This document shows positions 10,541 through 21,924 of a stretch of 64,000 bases of DNA, in pieces. The DNA is from Selaginella tamariscina. Taxonomy: Eukaryota; Streptophyta; Lycopodiopsida; Selaginellales; Selaginellaceae. Below the pieces are notes generated by a model, which saw only the letters and a list, made by a program, of their open reading frames with translations, was not told the DNA's origin and ran no database searches. Each line of letters opens with the position of its first letter. Position 1 is the stretch's first letter. The stretch covers positions 346,510-410,509 of the forward strand of contig PUQB01000130.1 in the NCBI GenBank assembly GCA_003024785.1, written 5' to 3'. Made by a program: the position numbers and the translations under genes.

Positions 10541-13500
10541 CACTCCCCGCCTTTGAAAATGTCAACGTCCTCGTTGACGTCCAACTCCAAGACTAGATAA
10601 TGTTAGAAAAACTAACCAAAACTAACATATCACTCTATGCGGAGTTAGCCAAAAGTTCACATAATTTCATTACCCCCCTTGCATTACGCGAAGCCAAGTA
10701 CTTCAGAACCGTCGTTCACTGAGTCGTAAACCAGCTGCCGGAGGCACCACCTGCGACATGAAGTCACCTGGAGACCTTTTGCACGTCTGCAAAGTCTGTC
10801 ACCCGACGCAACACTGGTTAATTTCTTTACTTAACTAGAATTTATATTGGAGGCCTCTAGTTAGTGTTGTTGCCGGCCCCTTGGTTAACAAGAAATAAGA
10901 CTTGCTTTATTCCTTAATATTAACGATGTTGATGACCTCTGTCATCTAGCGCACAACAAGCACTTCTCAAATGCTTGACCAAACACCGTCGCTTTTCTTT
11001 GATTTTCCAATGGTCCCACATGTTACGATATTATAGCTGATATCTCTGCATCCTCGGTGCTTCTCATTACCCTTTTCATAAGGGTCTGCTACTATACCTA
11101 TCTCATTAGTATATAGCTACGCCAGACTAAGTATGAGACTTTATCGGAATCAAGCTCTTTTCCGATACAAGAGTACAATTCGTAAAACCCTGTTCTCTGT
11201 AAACATGTCAACCTGGCCAGGCGATCACAGAGGCGCATGGCTGTACACATGTATACAACAAGGTCTTGCCAACTGCATTCGTCTTTCACAACCAACTTTG
11301 TACTCTTTCATAACACCGACCAGTTCAGGGACCAGATAAGCTAACATACCTTTCTTACAATACTATGTGGAACCATGAAACTCAACCATCTCTAGTGTCA
11401 ATCGACATATTTAGATAACATTCTCTTAATTGTCACTCTCATTGTACTCATTCCCCAAAGAGCACATCATACTAGATGCCGTTCAATACTTCTAACTCTT
11501 TATCTCACTAAGTTCAATAAAATTTTAAGACTTAGTTTCCACGATAAGAGTCTCTCTGAATTCAGAATACTGCACACCTCCATAACATTATATTGATTTC
11601 AACTTTGAATTGATTATGTAAATGTTTCTCAACTATATCAGTATAGTTTTTCACTAATTCAAGTATTAGTGTGTTGATAAACATCTTTTTAAACTAATCC
11701 TTATTCTATACGTCACAATTTCGATATTGATACTCTCGAATGGATAATGATCGTTTTAACGTTCAAATCCAAGCTTATCAACTAGTTATTATACTAGTGG
11801 ATATAAACTTACAATCAATCAATTTATCAAAATGCTAAACTATAATATAGACATGGTCTTAGTTTACATGAACCAAACTTAAGATGGATATAATGTTTGA
11901 CAGTATTTCGAGGAACTTTGTTCAGAGACTAAGAGGAATCATGAACTAGTGTCTGGTTCATCTAATTGATTTAGTAAGATATAAACCTCCACATAAATGC
12001 TATCATAACACTGAAGTGTTAGATCAACTTCATGTTTTAGTCATACCTTATATTTCAATAGATCTCCCCAAACATGAATAAAATATCTAGTTCAGTACAT
12101 TTGAACTAAGATACATTATTCACTTTAGACACCTAGCAATCCAGAAAGTGTTACATTGCCCCTCAAGCAATGTATTGAGAAATGTCTCATTTCTCAACTA
12201 ACTTGAAAACACGTTTCAAGTTATAACACTAAGGTAGTGCCTTACCAAAGTGTCAAACTCAATCCACTTGAGTTTTATATATTATGATTTGGCACCTCAT
12301 GTGATCATAACCAAGTTTTAATATTGAGCGCTCCAAACTCAATATTTAAGAGATACCTTATACTTTGACAAGTCATTTATAATCAATCTTAAAAGACTGT
12401 CATAAATACTTTCAAGTTTAAAATATGAATATCTCAATGAATGAGGTGATAGGAAACCTCATTTTCGAATCAGATATTGGACGAACCTTGAACTACAATC
12501 ATCAAGAAGGGACACCATCTTCTTGAGCTAATCCCGCTAACAATATCATACTTACAAGAATATTGAACCAACTCAAGGAACACCATCAAACCTTGAGATA
12601 GAACTAACAATTAAACCAAGAATACAATCAAACCTTGAGTCAAGAATAGTTCTATTTTTTATTCCGAAAGATTGAAGATACATACTTTATTTGTTCTTTA
12701 AGTGCCCACATTTGCGACCATGATGCAAAGTCAAGAAACCGTCTTTTGAATAATCGTATTCGACTCTAAAATGAAATCGTTATATTGAAAACAATCAACT
12801 TTCTCTCATCGAATACCGACTCTCTGAGGAGGTACATGCACTTAAACCTCCAATGGAAATCCGACTAGCTGCCGATCTTGACACCACCACATAACTTATT
12901 AAACTTAGCAAGTTTCCTTACTTAGTAATAAGCAGAGTGGAGAATCCCAAATCATGCTCTTCTTAACAAGGAATCACCCTTGTTCAAGAGCTTCATCCCC
13001 ACATTGAAACAACGTTAAATTTCAATATTAAAGAATTAATAATGAAATGTGCAAGTGTGCGCCGAACGCCTTCACTATGCAATCCTTCATTACTCAGTAA
13101 ACTGAAAATGTAAACTATGTTTCCAACATTTCTTTCTGATAGATCATGCCATCTATCCCAAAAGCTGCATTGATGGAATGCAACATTAAATCGTCTACTG
13201 CCAAAACTATTTCCTATCTTATTCTTATGATCCCACATGAGATAACTTCATAATCAAGTTAGTCGACTAGCTAACTTGAATACAAAGTGCGCGCTTACAA
13301 CTAAGGTTTCAAGTTGTACTTTGTTCAAATCAAACGACTTGAACTTAGTAAACTATTTCACCTAATGTTACTTGCAGCTAGCGTCATCAAAGTATTACGT
13401 CCATCGGACAATACTTTGATTACATTGGATCTTCGAACCAACTGCTTAACATATTCATCATATGTTAATATTCGACATTGCGTTGTATTTAAGTTCATCA

Positions 13501-14139
13501 CCATAGTCTGCTTCTAGAGTTACACTCTCTGAAACATGCACTATAATAAGAGCTTATTTTACACTTTATGTCAAAATGTAGTATTCATCTTATATTTGAA
13601 TATGCCTTTTTCAAAGTCAAAGACGCACATCTGAATAAGTCTTTCCCCGTTTGAACACTACAGTTGGATCCGATATTGAATCTTGACATGAGCCAACTCA
13701 AAGGACACTATCTGTTTCCAAATCATGTGTTATCCCAAATTCAAACACCTTAAAGAAAAAGAAAAATTTTCAATAATGGGTAAGCTTAGATATCACATGA
13801 TCCACTTCACAAGACTTAGTTTGTAAGCCAGAACAAACTAACATGCCATGTCTTGTGGAAAATATGGTAAAGTAACCTGGACAACCTTAAGGTAAATAAC
13901 CTGGCATACAACTTGGAAGCTGACTTCCAAGTGCTACCTTCTAAGTCCATAACCCACACCCACTTATGAAGTAGGTGTACTCTGAAGAGTTATAGATCTC
14001 AGGACCAACTCTCCACGCAGAATTCAGACATTAGCCGAAAGTGATAGAGTATTTCAAAAATTTAGAACTAACTAAACCCTAAAATACACTACACTTTAGG
14101 TAGTCCTACTGACCGCAGAGAATAGGCTCCGCTACCAAT
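10541..14139 (-). other. Internal region of the LARD-like element, non-coding
   Basis: There are 3.6 kb with no frame longer than about 80 residues and no retroelement domain on either strand. Close to the left LTR, a minus-strand frame (10,590-10,378) runs from internal DNA into the LTR and contains VNEDVDIFKGGE. It could be the relic of a polyprotein C-terminus, which would mean the element derives from a coding parent. Otherwise the sequence is AT-rich and featureless. Confidence 0.6.
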
Positions 14140-15969
14140 TGTCAGAGTTTTAACCCAAAGGGCCAACACGTGGCAACACGTGGCTGCCAGGTGGCCATTC
14201 GGCGTCATCACCCTGTGTGAGCAACGCTAAGTTCCCAGAACAACCCCAACGACCCCTAGGGTTAGACTCTAATGCCCAAGTGGACAAGAGACTTAGGGTT
14301 TAGCCTAAGTCTCCCTAGAATGTCTCCCCCAGAACCCTTGAGGGATAACCCTAGTTGACTTAGGGTTTAGCCTAAGTCTCCCTAGAGTGTCTACCCCAAA
14401 ACCCTTGAGGGATAACCCTAGTTGACTTAGGGTCTTGCCCTAGAAGACCTAGACAGGCTCATGCCCTAACCCCCATCAAGGAGACGTGTGTTCCACACAT
14501 CCCCGTGACAGAGCTAAGGCATTGTCACTTACCCCTTGAGGAATCACCCTCATCCGGGAGTACAACCCCTTTAGGGCGACAAGGGGTACCCTGAACCACG
14601 ACTAACCCCTAAGGGTTTGAGTGGCCAAGTTACACCCTAGACCTAGGGCTAGTACTTAGTGAGGACACGAGTGTGCGCCGTAGGCGAACACGAGTGTTCT
14701 GCTAAGCAAACTCCCTAAGGCTAGGTTTGGGATAACCCTAAGCACATGACCTTGCGAGTGCCTTACGAAAGGGCTTCTGCTAATGAGCTTAGGTTGTTCA
14801 ACCCCTGGATTCCAAGGAGAACACTCCCCTAGCCAAGTGTGCCAAAGCACACCTAGTTACGAGACCTAACCTCCCTCGAGCGGATGCCCAAGGCTTAGCA
14901 CCCTAGTGCAAGCACAAGCATGCCTGTTTGCTAGAGTATCCAACCCCTTAGCGACAAGCCCATGACATAACCCCAAAGGGCGTGCCTCGGGCGTTGTACC
15001 ATGTGACGTTTAGCCCAGTGTCACATCCCCATGTGACACTGCCTTCCAAGATGTGGGCTATCATGCCATAGCCCTTAGATTCAAGAGTTGCACCAAGTAC
15101 CACAAACGTGGTTCCTAAATGCCAACTCTAGAACCCCTCAATGAACCCTCAGGAACCAGGTAACGTGAACCTGTCAAACAAGATCCCACGCCCACAGTTG
15201 GACAAGGACACGGATGTGCCTTGCTTGGCCGTGAGTGCTACACCTAGCTTGACGTGGAGGAGGAGGCTGGAGACAAGCCTCAACCTCTGCCTCTTGGAAC
15301 GTGCATCCCGACAAGACCTCCCAGGCATGGATTCGCCAACGTTAAGGGTAAGCTACCCCGAAGGTGGGACGTACCCCTGGCATCTGGAAGTTAGGGCGGC
15401 ACAACAGAGGGTTGTACCTTAACGACACAAGCTGAAGCTTGCACCGGCAGAAGAGCAACGAACTCATTCATGAACCCAGGAGCTCTCCTACGTATCTACC
15501 TTATTTATGTGACGGAGCCCCCCCCCCCTCTTTTCCTGTTTGTATTAGTGGGCTGGCACTGAATTCTAGCCCCTTAGATAAATTAGCAATATGAGCCTAT
15601 AACTCACCCTTACTCCTACCCCTAAACCCTACCCAAGGGGGTGGGGGTTTTAGGGCGTGGGTTAGGGCAACCCTAGGGTTAGGTCAACCCTAGGGGTGTT
15701 CCTAACCCTACTTAACACGCCGAACTCATCTGCAAAGACCAATCAGCCTATTCGGGACGTCAAAATTGGGGGTGGGTTTTCTAGAAGGTAAGTGCTACCT
15801 TCGCTTAGAGTTTCTCGCGATATCTAAAGATAGCCGGACTACCCTTAAACACCTAAGTGCACTAAGCGGGGCTGTTTCTCACTACATCTAGGGTCCATCA
15901 ACATAGTACAGTAGGTAACAACAGTCAACGTCCAAAGTAAAGGGTCGAGTCATAGTAAAAACTATGACA
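14140..15969 (-). repeat. Right LTR (5' LTR in element sense) of the LARD-like element
   Basis: 1,830 bp, highly similar along its length to 8,750-10,540, with TG...CA ends. Near 15,600-15,710 it has several CCCTAAACCCTA-like words resembling degenerate plant telomere repeats. Its outer edge abuts the target duplication CTGTA. Confidence 0.85.
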
Positions 15970-15974
15970 CTGTA

Positions 15975-17337
15975 GGTTCATCAGGCTCTAGCAAATTCAA
16001 CACTTCTACAGGGCATTCGTTTGCAATTGGCTACAGACAACTTAACAAAAAATGTGTGTTCTCACAAATTAGTCTTGACATCGCAAGCTCCTCTTCCTCT
16101 AGTTCCCGTATAGACTACAAATTGTTTGCCATACAGGACAGACTCATGTATCGGGAAGGTCTCCTGTACATTCTTATTGGTGTTTACAGGACTCGTGTGG
16201 TACATGATTGTCATAATACCCCGACTACATGACATTTTGGTGTGGCCAAGACAGTTGATGGAGATCCATTTTTATGGATTTTCTCATAGATCTTTCTCCT
16301 CGTGGATTTGATGCAGTTCTTGTGGTGGTTGATCGTTTCACCAAACATGCTCATTTTCTACCGTGTAACAAGACGGTTACATGCCAAACAACTGCTAAGT
16401 TAATGATCCGCAAAGTGTTCCGACATCATGGTCTTCTTGAGAGCATTGTTTCTAATTGAGGCCCATAATTTATGTCTAGATTTTGGCGAGAGCTTCTCCA
16501 AAGTCTACAAGTTAAAGCAGATCTTTCTTCATTATATCATCCACAAACTGATGGGCAGCTAGAATGCACAATTCAGACCTTGGAGCAGTATCTTCGCTGC
16601 TTTATCTGTTACCAACATGACAATTGGTTGAACCTTCTTCCTATAGTGGAGTTTGCTTACAACAATTTTGTTCACGCATCTACAGGCCAGACACCTTTCT
16701 TTGCTCTTATAGGCTACCATCCACGTTTTGACTTTACTCCTCATGCTTCTCCTTCTTCTGCTCATGCAGTACAAGATCGTCTCCAGCATCTTCGTCAGGT
16801 ACATGATGCTTTGAGTTCAGCTTTAGTAGGCACAGGAACGATACAAGTGCACACTGATGCTCATCATCAGCCGGCATCTGCATACAAGATTGGTGATCTC
16901 GTGTGGCTTCTTCGTTGGCATATCCACACCAACAGGTCTTCTTTTATGATTGGGCCCTTACAAGATTGTGGCTGAAGTCAATCCTGTAACTTTCCGACTA
17001 AAGCTACTATCTATTATGAAACTTCATCTTGTGTTTTACACTTTTTGTTGGAACCGTATTATCCTTCTTCTCTTCCTGGTCATGCTTCTTCTCTTCCCCC
17101 TCTTGTGGTCATTGACGATGAACTTGAGTACGAAGCTGCAACCATCCTTGATTCTCGTCTTCATCGCCGCCAACTTTAATACTTAGTGAATTAGAAAGGT
17201 TATTTGCCTACCGATCGCACTTAGGAACCTGCATCTAATTTACTCCATGCTTCTTCCAAGGTTGCTGCCTTACATCAACGTTATCCTGCTAAACCAGGCC
17301 CTAGGACTCGTGTAACTCATCCTTAGGGAGGAGGTGC
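15975..17337 (+). pseudogene. Chromovirus integrase with chromodomain
   Basis: This resumes the chromovirus after the nested element. The zinc-binding region is degraded (about 16,190-16,260; a GVAKT-like remnant). The catalytic core has MDFLIDLSPRGFD (from 16,274) and HPQTDGQLEC (about 16,541). The second catalytic Asp reads Asn and is followed by stops (about 16,452-16,470). A chromodomain lies at about 17,109-17,275 (YLVN, KGY and EPASN motifs), with three stops where the family has Gln or Trp. Chromodomains direct integration toward marked histones. Confidence 0.75.
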
Positions 17338-17974
17338 TATCACGACCCGATACAAAATATAGGATATGCTTACAAGATACAACTTACAAGATACAGGATA
17401 CGGGATACAGGATATGCCTATAAGATATACCTACATGATATATCAATAGGATATGCCTACAGGATATGATATGCTTACAGGATATACCTACAGGATAAAG
17501 GACATTATTTTTAGCTCATGCCTAGATTAGCTCCTGGAGTATTATTTTTAGCTTATGCCTAAATTAACTCTTAGAGTTGTGAGTATAAAGCTTCAACTTA
17601 ATTGTTGTACAATTAATTACTATCAACACCAGTCATTCTACGATCATTCTTGTCTTGTTCCTTGCTTTTGCCTTGCTTTTAAGTCAAGCCTCCTTATTGT
17701 TATCATGCTCTTAGGTCATGGCTTAACAATACTTATAGGATAAGGAACATTATTTTTAGCTCATGCCTAGATTAGCTCCTAGAGTATTATTTTTAACTTA
17801 TGCCTAAATTAGCTCTTGGAATTGTGAGTATAAAAGCTCTGACCTAATTGTTGTACAATTAGTTACTATCAACACCAGTCATTCTACAATCATTTTTATT
17901 ATGTTCTTTGCTCTTGCCTTGTTCTTAAGTCAAGCCTTCTTATTTTTATCATGCTCTTGGGTCGTGGCTTGACA
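17338..17974 (+). repeat. 3' LTR of the chromovirus, with internal duplication
   Basis: It begins TATCACGACCCG (the TG end mutated to TA) and ends GTGGCTTGACA. It is 637 bp, against about 387 bp for the 5' LTR, because the second half (about 17,486-17,726) is present again as 17,727-17,974. The outer copy carries the intact CTTGACA terminus next to the AGGGT target duplication. Confidence 0.75.
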
Positions 17975-17979
17975 AGGGT

Positions 17980-18025
17980 TGCCCTTGGAGGTTGCACGCA
18001 TCTCTTGTAAAAAGAGGGCCAACTT
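17980..18025 (+). pseudogene. MULE transposase fragment after the chromovirus
   Basis: This short piece encodes CPWRLHASLVKRG, continuing the frame broken at 5,051. Coding similarity stops a few codons later, where the triplicated repeat begins. Confidence 0.7.
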
Positions 18026-18985
18026 GTTTAATTCAAAATGTAGGGAATAAAGAAGCTATGTCCCTTAACCTTTAAAACTAAGAGCCAATTATTATAGCTT
18101 CCTATTAATTAAATTGGAATTGTTTTTCATAAATAAACTCAACGTATTCTCAACAAAAGTGTTACACGGAAGACTTTTATGCTATTTAACCAGGTGACTC
18201 TAATTTATTTGAGTCAAGTGATTTCACCATGTAAGAACCATGACACTCACCACTCTTTTGAGAGAGTGGATGTCCTTATCCATGAACTCAAGGGTTGTTA
18301 CTGTCACCTCCTTTCTTTGATCACTTATGACAAACCCTACATTGGCAATCCCCAAGGATCCCAAACCCACTACTTCACCTGATAAGGGGCCATTTTGTTT
18401 AATTCAAACCTTCATCAGTGTTCATTGATGTGGGGGAGCTACACATTTGGGGAATAAAGAAGCTATGTCATATCACTATCCCTCTTCCCTTAGCCATAAG
18501 ACTAAGAGTCAATGATGTTATGAAGAGGGCCCTATATTATTTAACTAAATGACCCTGATCTACATGAGTCAAGTGATTCCACCAAGTAAGAATTATGACA
18601 CTCACTACCCCTTTGAGAGAGTATATGTCCTCATCCACAAATGCAAGGGTTGCTACTGTCACCTCCCTCCTTTGGTCACTTATGACAGACCCCACACTGG
18701 CAATCCCCAAAGATCCTAGGCCCACTACTTCCCTTTCTCTCTCATCAGCAACCTAGTGTGATAGATCTCATTACCCGATGAAACTGCTAATGGGAATCAA
18801 ACTCATGTCAGTTCCACTACCAAGTGTCATAGCACTATCCCTCTCCCCTTAACCATAAAGACTAAGAGTCAATTGGTGTTACAAAAAGGGTTTCTATATT
18901 ATATAATTATGTGACTCTGATTTACATAAGCCAAGTGATTCTATTAGGTAAGAACCATGACAAACTAACTCTATGTAAATTACTG
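18026..18985 (+). repeat. Triplicated ~355-bp repeat inserted in the MULE
   Basis: About two and a half tandem units. Landmarks recur about 355 bases apart: CAAGTGATT at 18,218, 18,573 and 18,930, and GAGAGAGT at 18,261 and 18,614. The same array, with the same period, occurs at 63,040-64,000 in block C. It has no coding capacity I can recognise. It interrupts the transposase, so it is an insertion, but no terminal repeats or target duplication were clear. Confidence 0.65.
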
Positions 18986-18989
18986 ATAA

Positions 18990-19842
18990 GTTTTAGCAAA
19001 CCTTCGTAGAAGAACCATGATTGAAGATAAGAAGCATGATTAGGGATGTTAGGGGTAAAGATGGTGTTAATGTACCATACATGAGAGCTTAAAGGGGAAA
19101 TAGAAAGCAATTGAAGAATTCATGGGAATCACAGAGAGGCTTATGTAAAATTCTTTCATATTGCGAGAAGCTTTTGGAGAACAATCTCGAAAGTAAAGTA
19201 TTCATGGAAAGAGATGAGACATGGTGCTTTAAGTAGTTGTTCGTTGCTTTTGGAGCATGCTTAATCGATTTCTCATGTTATAGGACTTTAATTGGGCTAG
19301 ATAAAACTCATTTTAAGGGCCGCTTCTTGGGTTTCTTATTAAGTGCTAATGGAAAAGGAGCGTTATATACTCTGGCATTTGGTGTGGTTGATGTTAAGAA
19401 TGACGCAAATTGGGAGTGATTTCTTTAACACTTGAAGGATGTAATCAACGATGAATGTTACTTGACATTCCTTTCTGATTGGCAGCAAGGTGTTATTGAT
19501 GGTACGCAGTAAGTTTTTGGCCAAGTGCTTTTATGGAAGGCTACTCGAGTCATTTCTCTAGCTTCTTTGAGGAGGCAATGAGTGAAATGCATAGGAAAAA
19601 AGAAAATGCAACTTAATGAGTGTTATCTATTACAAATAAAAGACATTGGGGAATTACTTTTTTTGAGGGAAAATGTTTTGGACACTTGACATCCAATATA
19701 GTAGAGTCTCTCAATACTTGGTTACTTGAGGCACGTGAGTTGCCAATCTTGAGTATGTTGGAAGTCATCAGATCGAGGTTAATGACTTAGTTCTTTGAGC
19801 AACGATTTAAGGGCATAGAGCTAGGGATAATGCTAGTGATAT
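18990..19842 (+). pseudogene. MULE transposase, catalytic region
   Basis: The MULE transposase core is readable across frames: LIGLDKTHFKGRFLG (first catalytic Asp, about 19,275), YTLAFGVVDVKNDANWE (about 19,367) and TFLSDWQQG (second Asp, about 19,468). Next come remnants of the MNEMHRKK, HLTSNIAESLNTWLLEAR and EVIRS regions. Stops and frameshifts are numerous. The reading is interrupted at 19,842 by the solo LTR. Confidence 0.75.
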
Positions 19843-21379
19843 TGTTAAAGTTTTAATCCGAAGGCCAACACGTGATTGCCAAGTGGTCATTCAGCTTCAT
19901 CACCTTGTGTGAGCAACGCTAAATCTTTCAAGATGACCCAAGAGTTTGTCTTAGATGTCTAATTAGGTGGAAGACTCAGAGTCCTACTCTAAGTCCTCTA
20001 GAATGACTATCTCCTAAAACCCTAGAGGATAACCCAAGTAATTTTAGGATCTTGTTTAATAGAAAACAGGCTCATGCCCTAACCTCATTAAGGAGATGTG
20101 TCTTACACATACCCCCGTGACATAGCTAAGGCATCGTCACTTACCTTTTAAGGAATCACCCTCAACCCCTTTAGTGCGACAAGGGGTACTTTAAGCCATG
20201 ACTAACCCCTAAGGGTTTGAGTGGCCAAGTCATACCCTAAACCCAGCGAATCAATCCCGGACACTGATGAGCAACCACAGCCGCTCATGCCGCCCCGCCG
20301 GCCCTCTTGCTTATCGGATGGAGCGAGCCCGGCAACATGCATCGGGCTAGTACTTGGTGAGGACACGGTGTGCGTTGTAGGCGGACACAGTGTTCTATTA
20401 AGCAAACTCCCCAAGGTTAAGTTTGGATAACTCTAAGTATATGACCTTGCGAGTGCCTCATGAAAGGGCTTTTGTTAATGAGCTTAGGTTGTTCAATCCT
20501 TAGATCTTAAGTAGAACACCCCCTAGCTAAGTGTGCCAAAGCACACCTAGTTACGAAACTTAACCTTCATTGAGTTGATGCCTAAGGCTTAACACCTTGG
20601 TGCAAGCACAACATGCATGTTTGCTAGAGTATCCAACCCCTTTGTGATAAACCATAACACAACCTTAAAAGGTGTGTCTCAAACATTGTATCGTGTGTCA
20701 TCTAGTCTAGTGTCACATCTTCATGTGACACTATTTCCCACATGTGGGCTACCACACCATAGCTCCTTAAATTCAAGAGTTACACCAAGTGCCACAAACA
20801 TGGCTCCTAAATGCCAATTCTAAAACCCCTTTGGAATCTGGTAACGAAAACCCATCAATTTTAAACAAGTACACATGATTTAGTTGTGAGTGTTACACCT
20901 AATTTAATGTGGAAGAGGAGGCTGAAGACATGCCTCAACTTCTAACCCTACCTTACCTTATTTATATGACGGAGCCCCCCTTTTCCTATATAAGTGGTTT
21001 GGTACAGAATGCTAAACCCTTAGTTAACGAGATGAGCTTACCTTAAACCTAACTCCTACCCCTAAACCCTACCCAAGGGGGTGTGGGGTTAGGTCAACCC
21101 TAGGGGTGTTCTTAACTCTATTTAATATGCCGAACTCATTTGCATTAACCAATTAGCCTAACTGGGATGTCAAAATCAGGGGGAATTTTCTAATTGGAAG
21201 TGCTAGTTTTGCATAGAGTTTCTTGCAAATACTTAATGACACCCCATCGGACCATCAATAGATACCCAAATGCACTAATTGAGCTTGTTTTTTCTACACC
21301 TAGAGCTTATTGCATAATCCAATAAATAATATAATCAACCTTCACAGTAAAGGGTGGGTAGTATAATAAAAATATGATA
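19843..21379 (-). mobile_element. Solo LTR of the LARD family
   Basis: A 1.54-kb diverged relative of the 1.8-kb LTRs at 8,750 and 14,140, similar along most of its length. It is flanked by a perfect 5-bp target duplication GATAT (19,838-19,842 and 21,380-21,384). It has no internal region or second LTR, so it arose by recombination between LTRs. It starts TGTTAAAGTTTTAATCC. It is more diverged than the two LTRs of the complete copy, so it is probably older. It also contains a GC-rich interruption (about 20,240-20,340). Confidence 0.8.
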
Positions 21380-21860
21380 GATATGGCTTTCACTAGTTTA
21401 GTGGATATTGCTAAGGCTCAGATTCATGAACCATGTAATCGTGCTCGCTACTACATTGTTCATCTGGATGATATGACAATACTCAAAATTCACTCAAAGC
21501 ATCACATTCGAATTTTGAGGCTTGTTGAAAAAATTTGTTCTTGCTTTGGTTGGCAGAAGATCGATATTTTATGTGCTCATATAGCTACAACTATCATATT
21601 CTAAAGGGAACATGTGCAAATCCTATGCCCATCCTTGCTACTCACTTAAAGTTTATTGTGGAGCATATATAAGTGCAATCTATCTTTTTGATTTAAAAGG
21701 CTTGTGCAAGGATAATATATAGCCATTGAGAACACGTCGTCCTCTTTATTGTCCAAGAAAAAATGTGTATGAATGGAAGATATTAGTTGAGTGAAGAGAG
21801 CTTTCCATTGTGGACGATGCTATCAAGTTGGACATAGCTCATGGAATTGTCAATCAATTT
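21380..21860 (+). pseudogene. MULE transposase C-terminus (SWIM and zinc knuckle)
   Basis: This continues the transposase after the solo LTR. A SWIM-type zinc finger is visible as CSCFGWQKIDILCAH (CxC...CxH, about 21,538-21,582). A zinc knuckle, CGRCYQVGHSSWNC (about 21,811-21,852), lies further on in another frame. Both are usual at the end of plant MULE transposases. A stop at 21,602 and frame changes show it is inactive. Confidence 0.75.
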
Positions 21861-21924
21861 AATTAGTTTATTTTGGTTTTCTTTTTATTTTATTTGTTTT
21901 TTTCTTGAATATATGTTAACAAGT

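Larger units (their letters stand above)
8750..15969 (-). mobile_element. Non-autonomous LTR element (LARD-like) nested in the chromovirus
   Basis: Two direct repeats of about 1.8 kb (8,750-10,540 and 14,140-15,969) flank 3.6 kb of internal DNA, with a perfect 5-bp target duplication CTGTA (8,745-8,749 and 15,970-15,974). Signals place it on the minus strand. Next to the right LTR, the minus strand reads TTGGTAGCGGAGCC, close to the initiator-Met tRNA primer site (TGGTATCAGAGCC, 11 of 13). Next to the left LTR it reads AAAGGCGGGGAGTG, a polypurine tract. No reverse transcriptase, integrase or gag is visible, so it needed enzymes from another element. Confidence 0.85.
5052..17974 (+). mobile_element. 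Ty3/gypsy chromovirus, inserted in the MULE
   Basis: A full-length but dead LTR retrotransposon, flanked by the 5-bp target duplication AGGGT (5,047-5,051 and 17,975-17,979). LTRs begin TGTCACGACCC and end CTTGACA. The gene order gag, protease, reverse transcriptase, RNase H, integrase with a C-terminal chromodomain identifies Ty3/gypsy, chromovirus branch. A purine-rich tract (AGGGAGGAGGTGC) precedes the 3' LTR. Coding regions carry many stops and frameshifts. It is interrupted after RNase H by a 7.2-kb LTR element. Confidence 0.85.
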
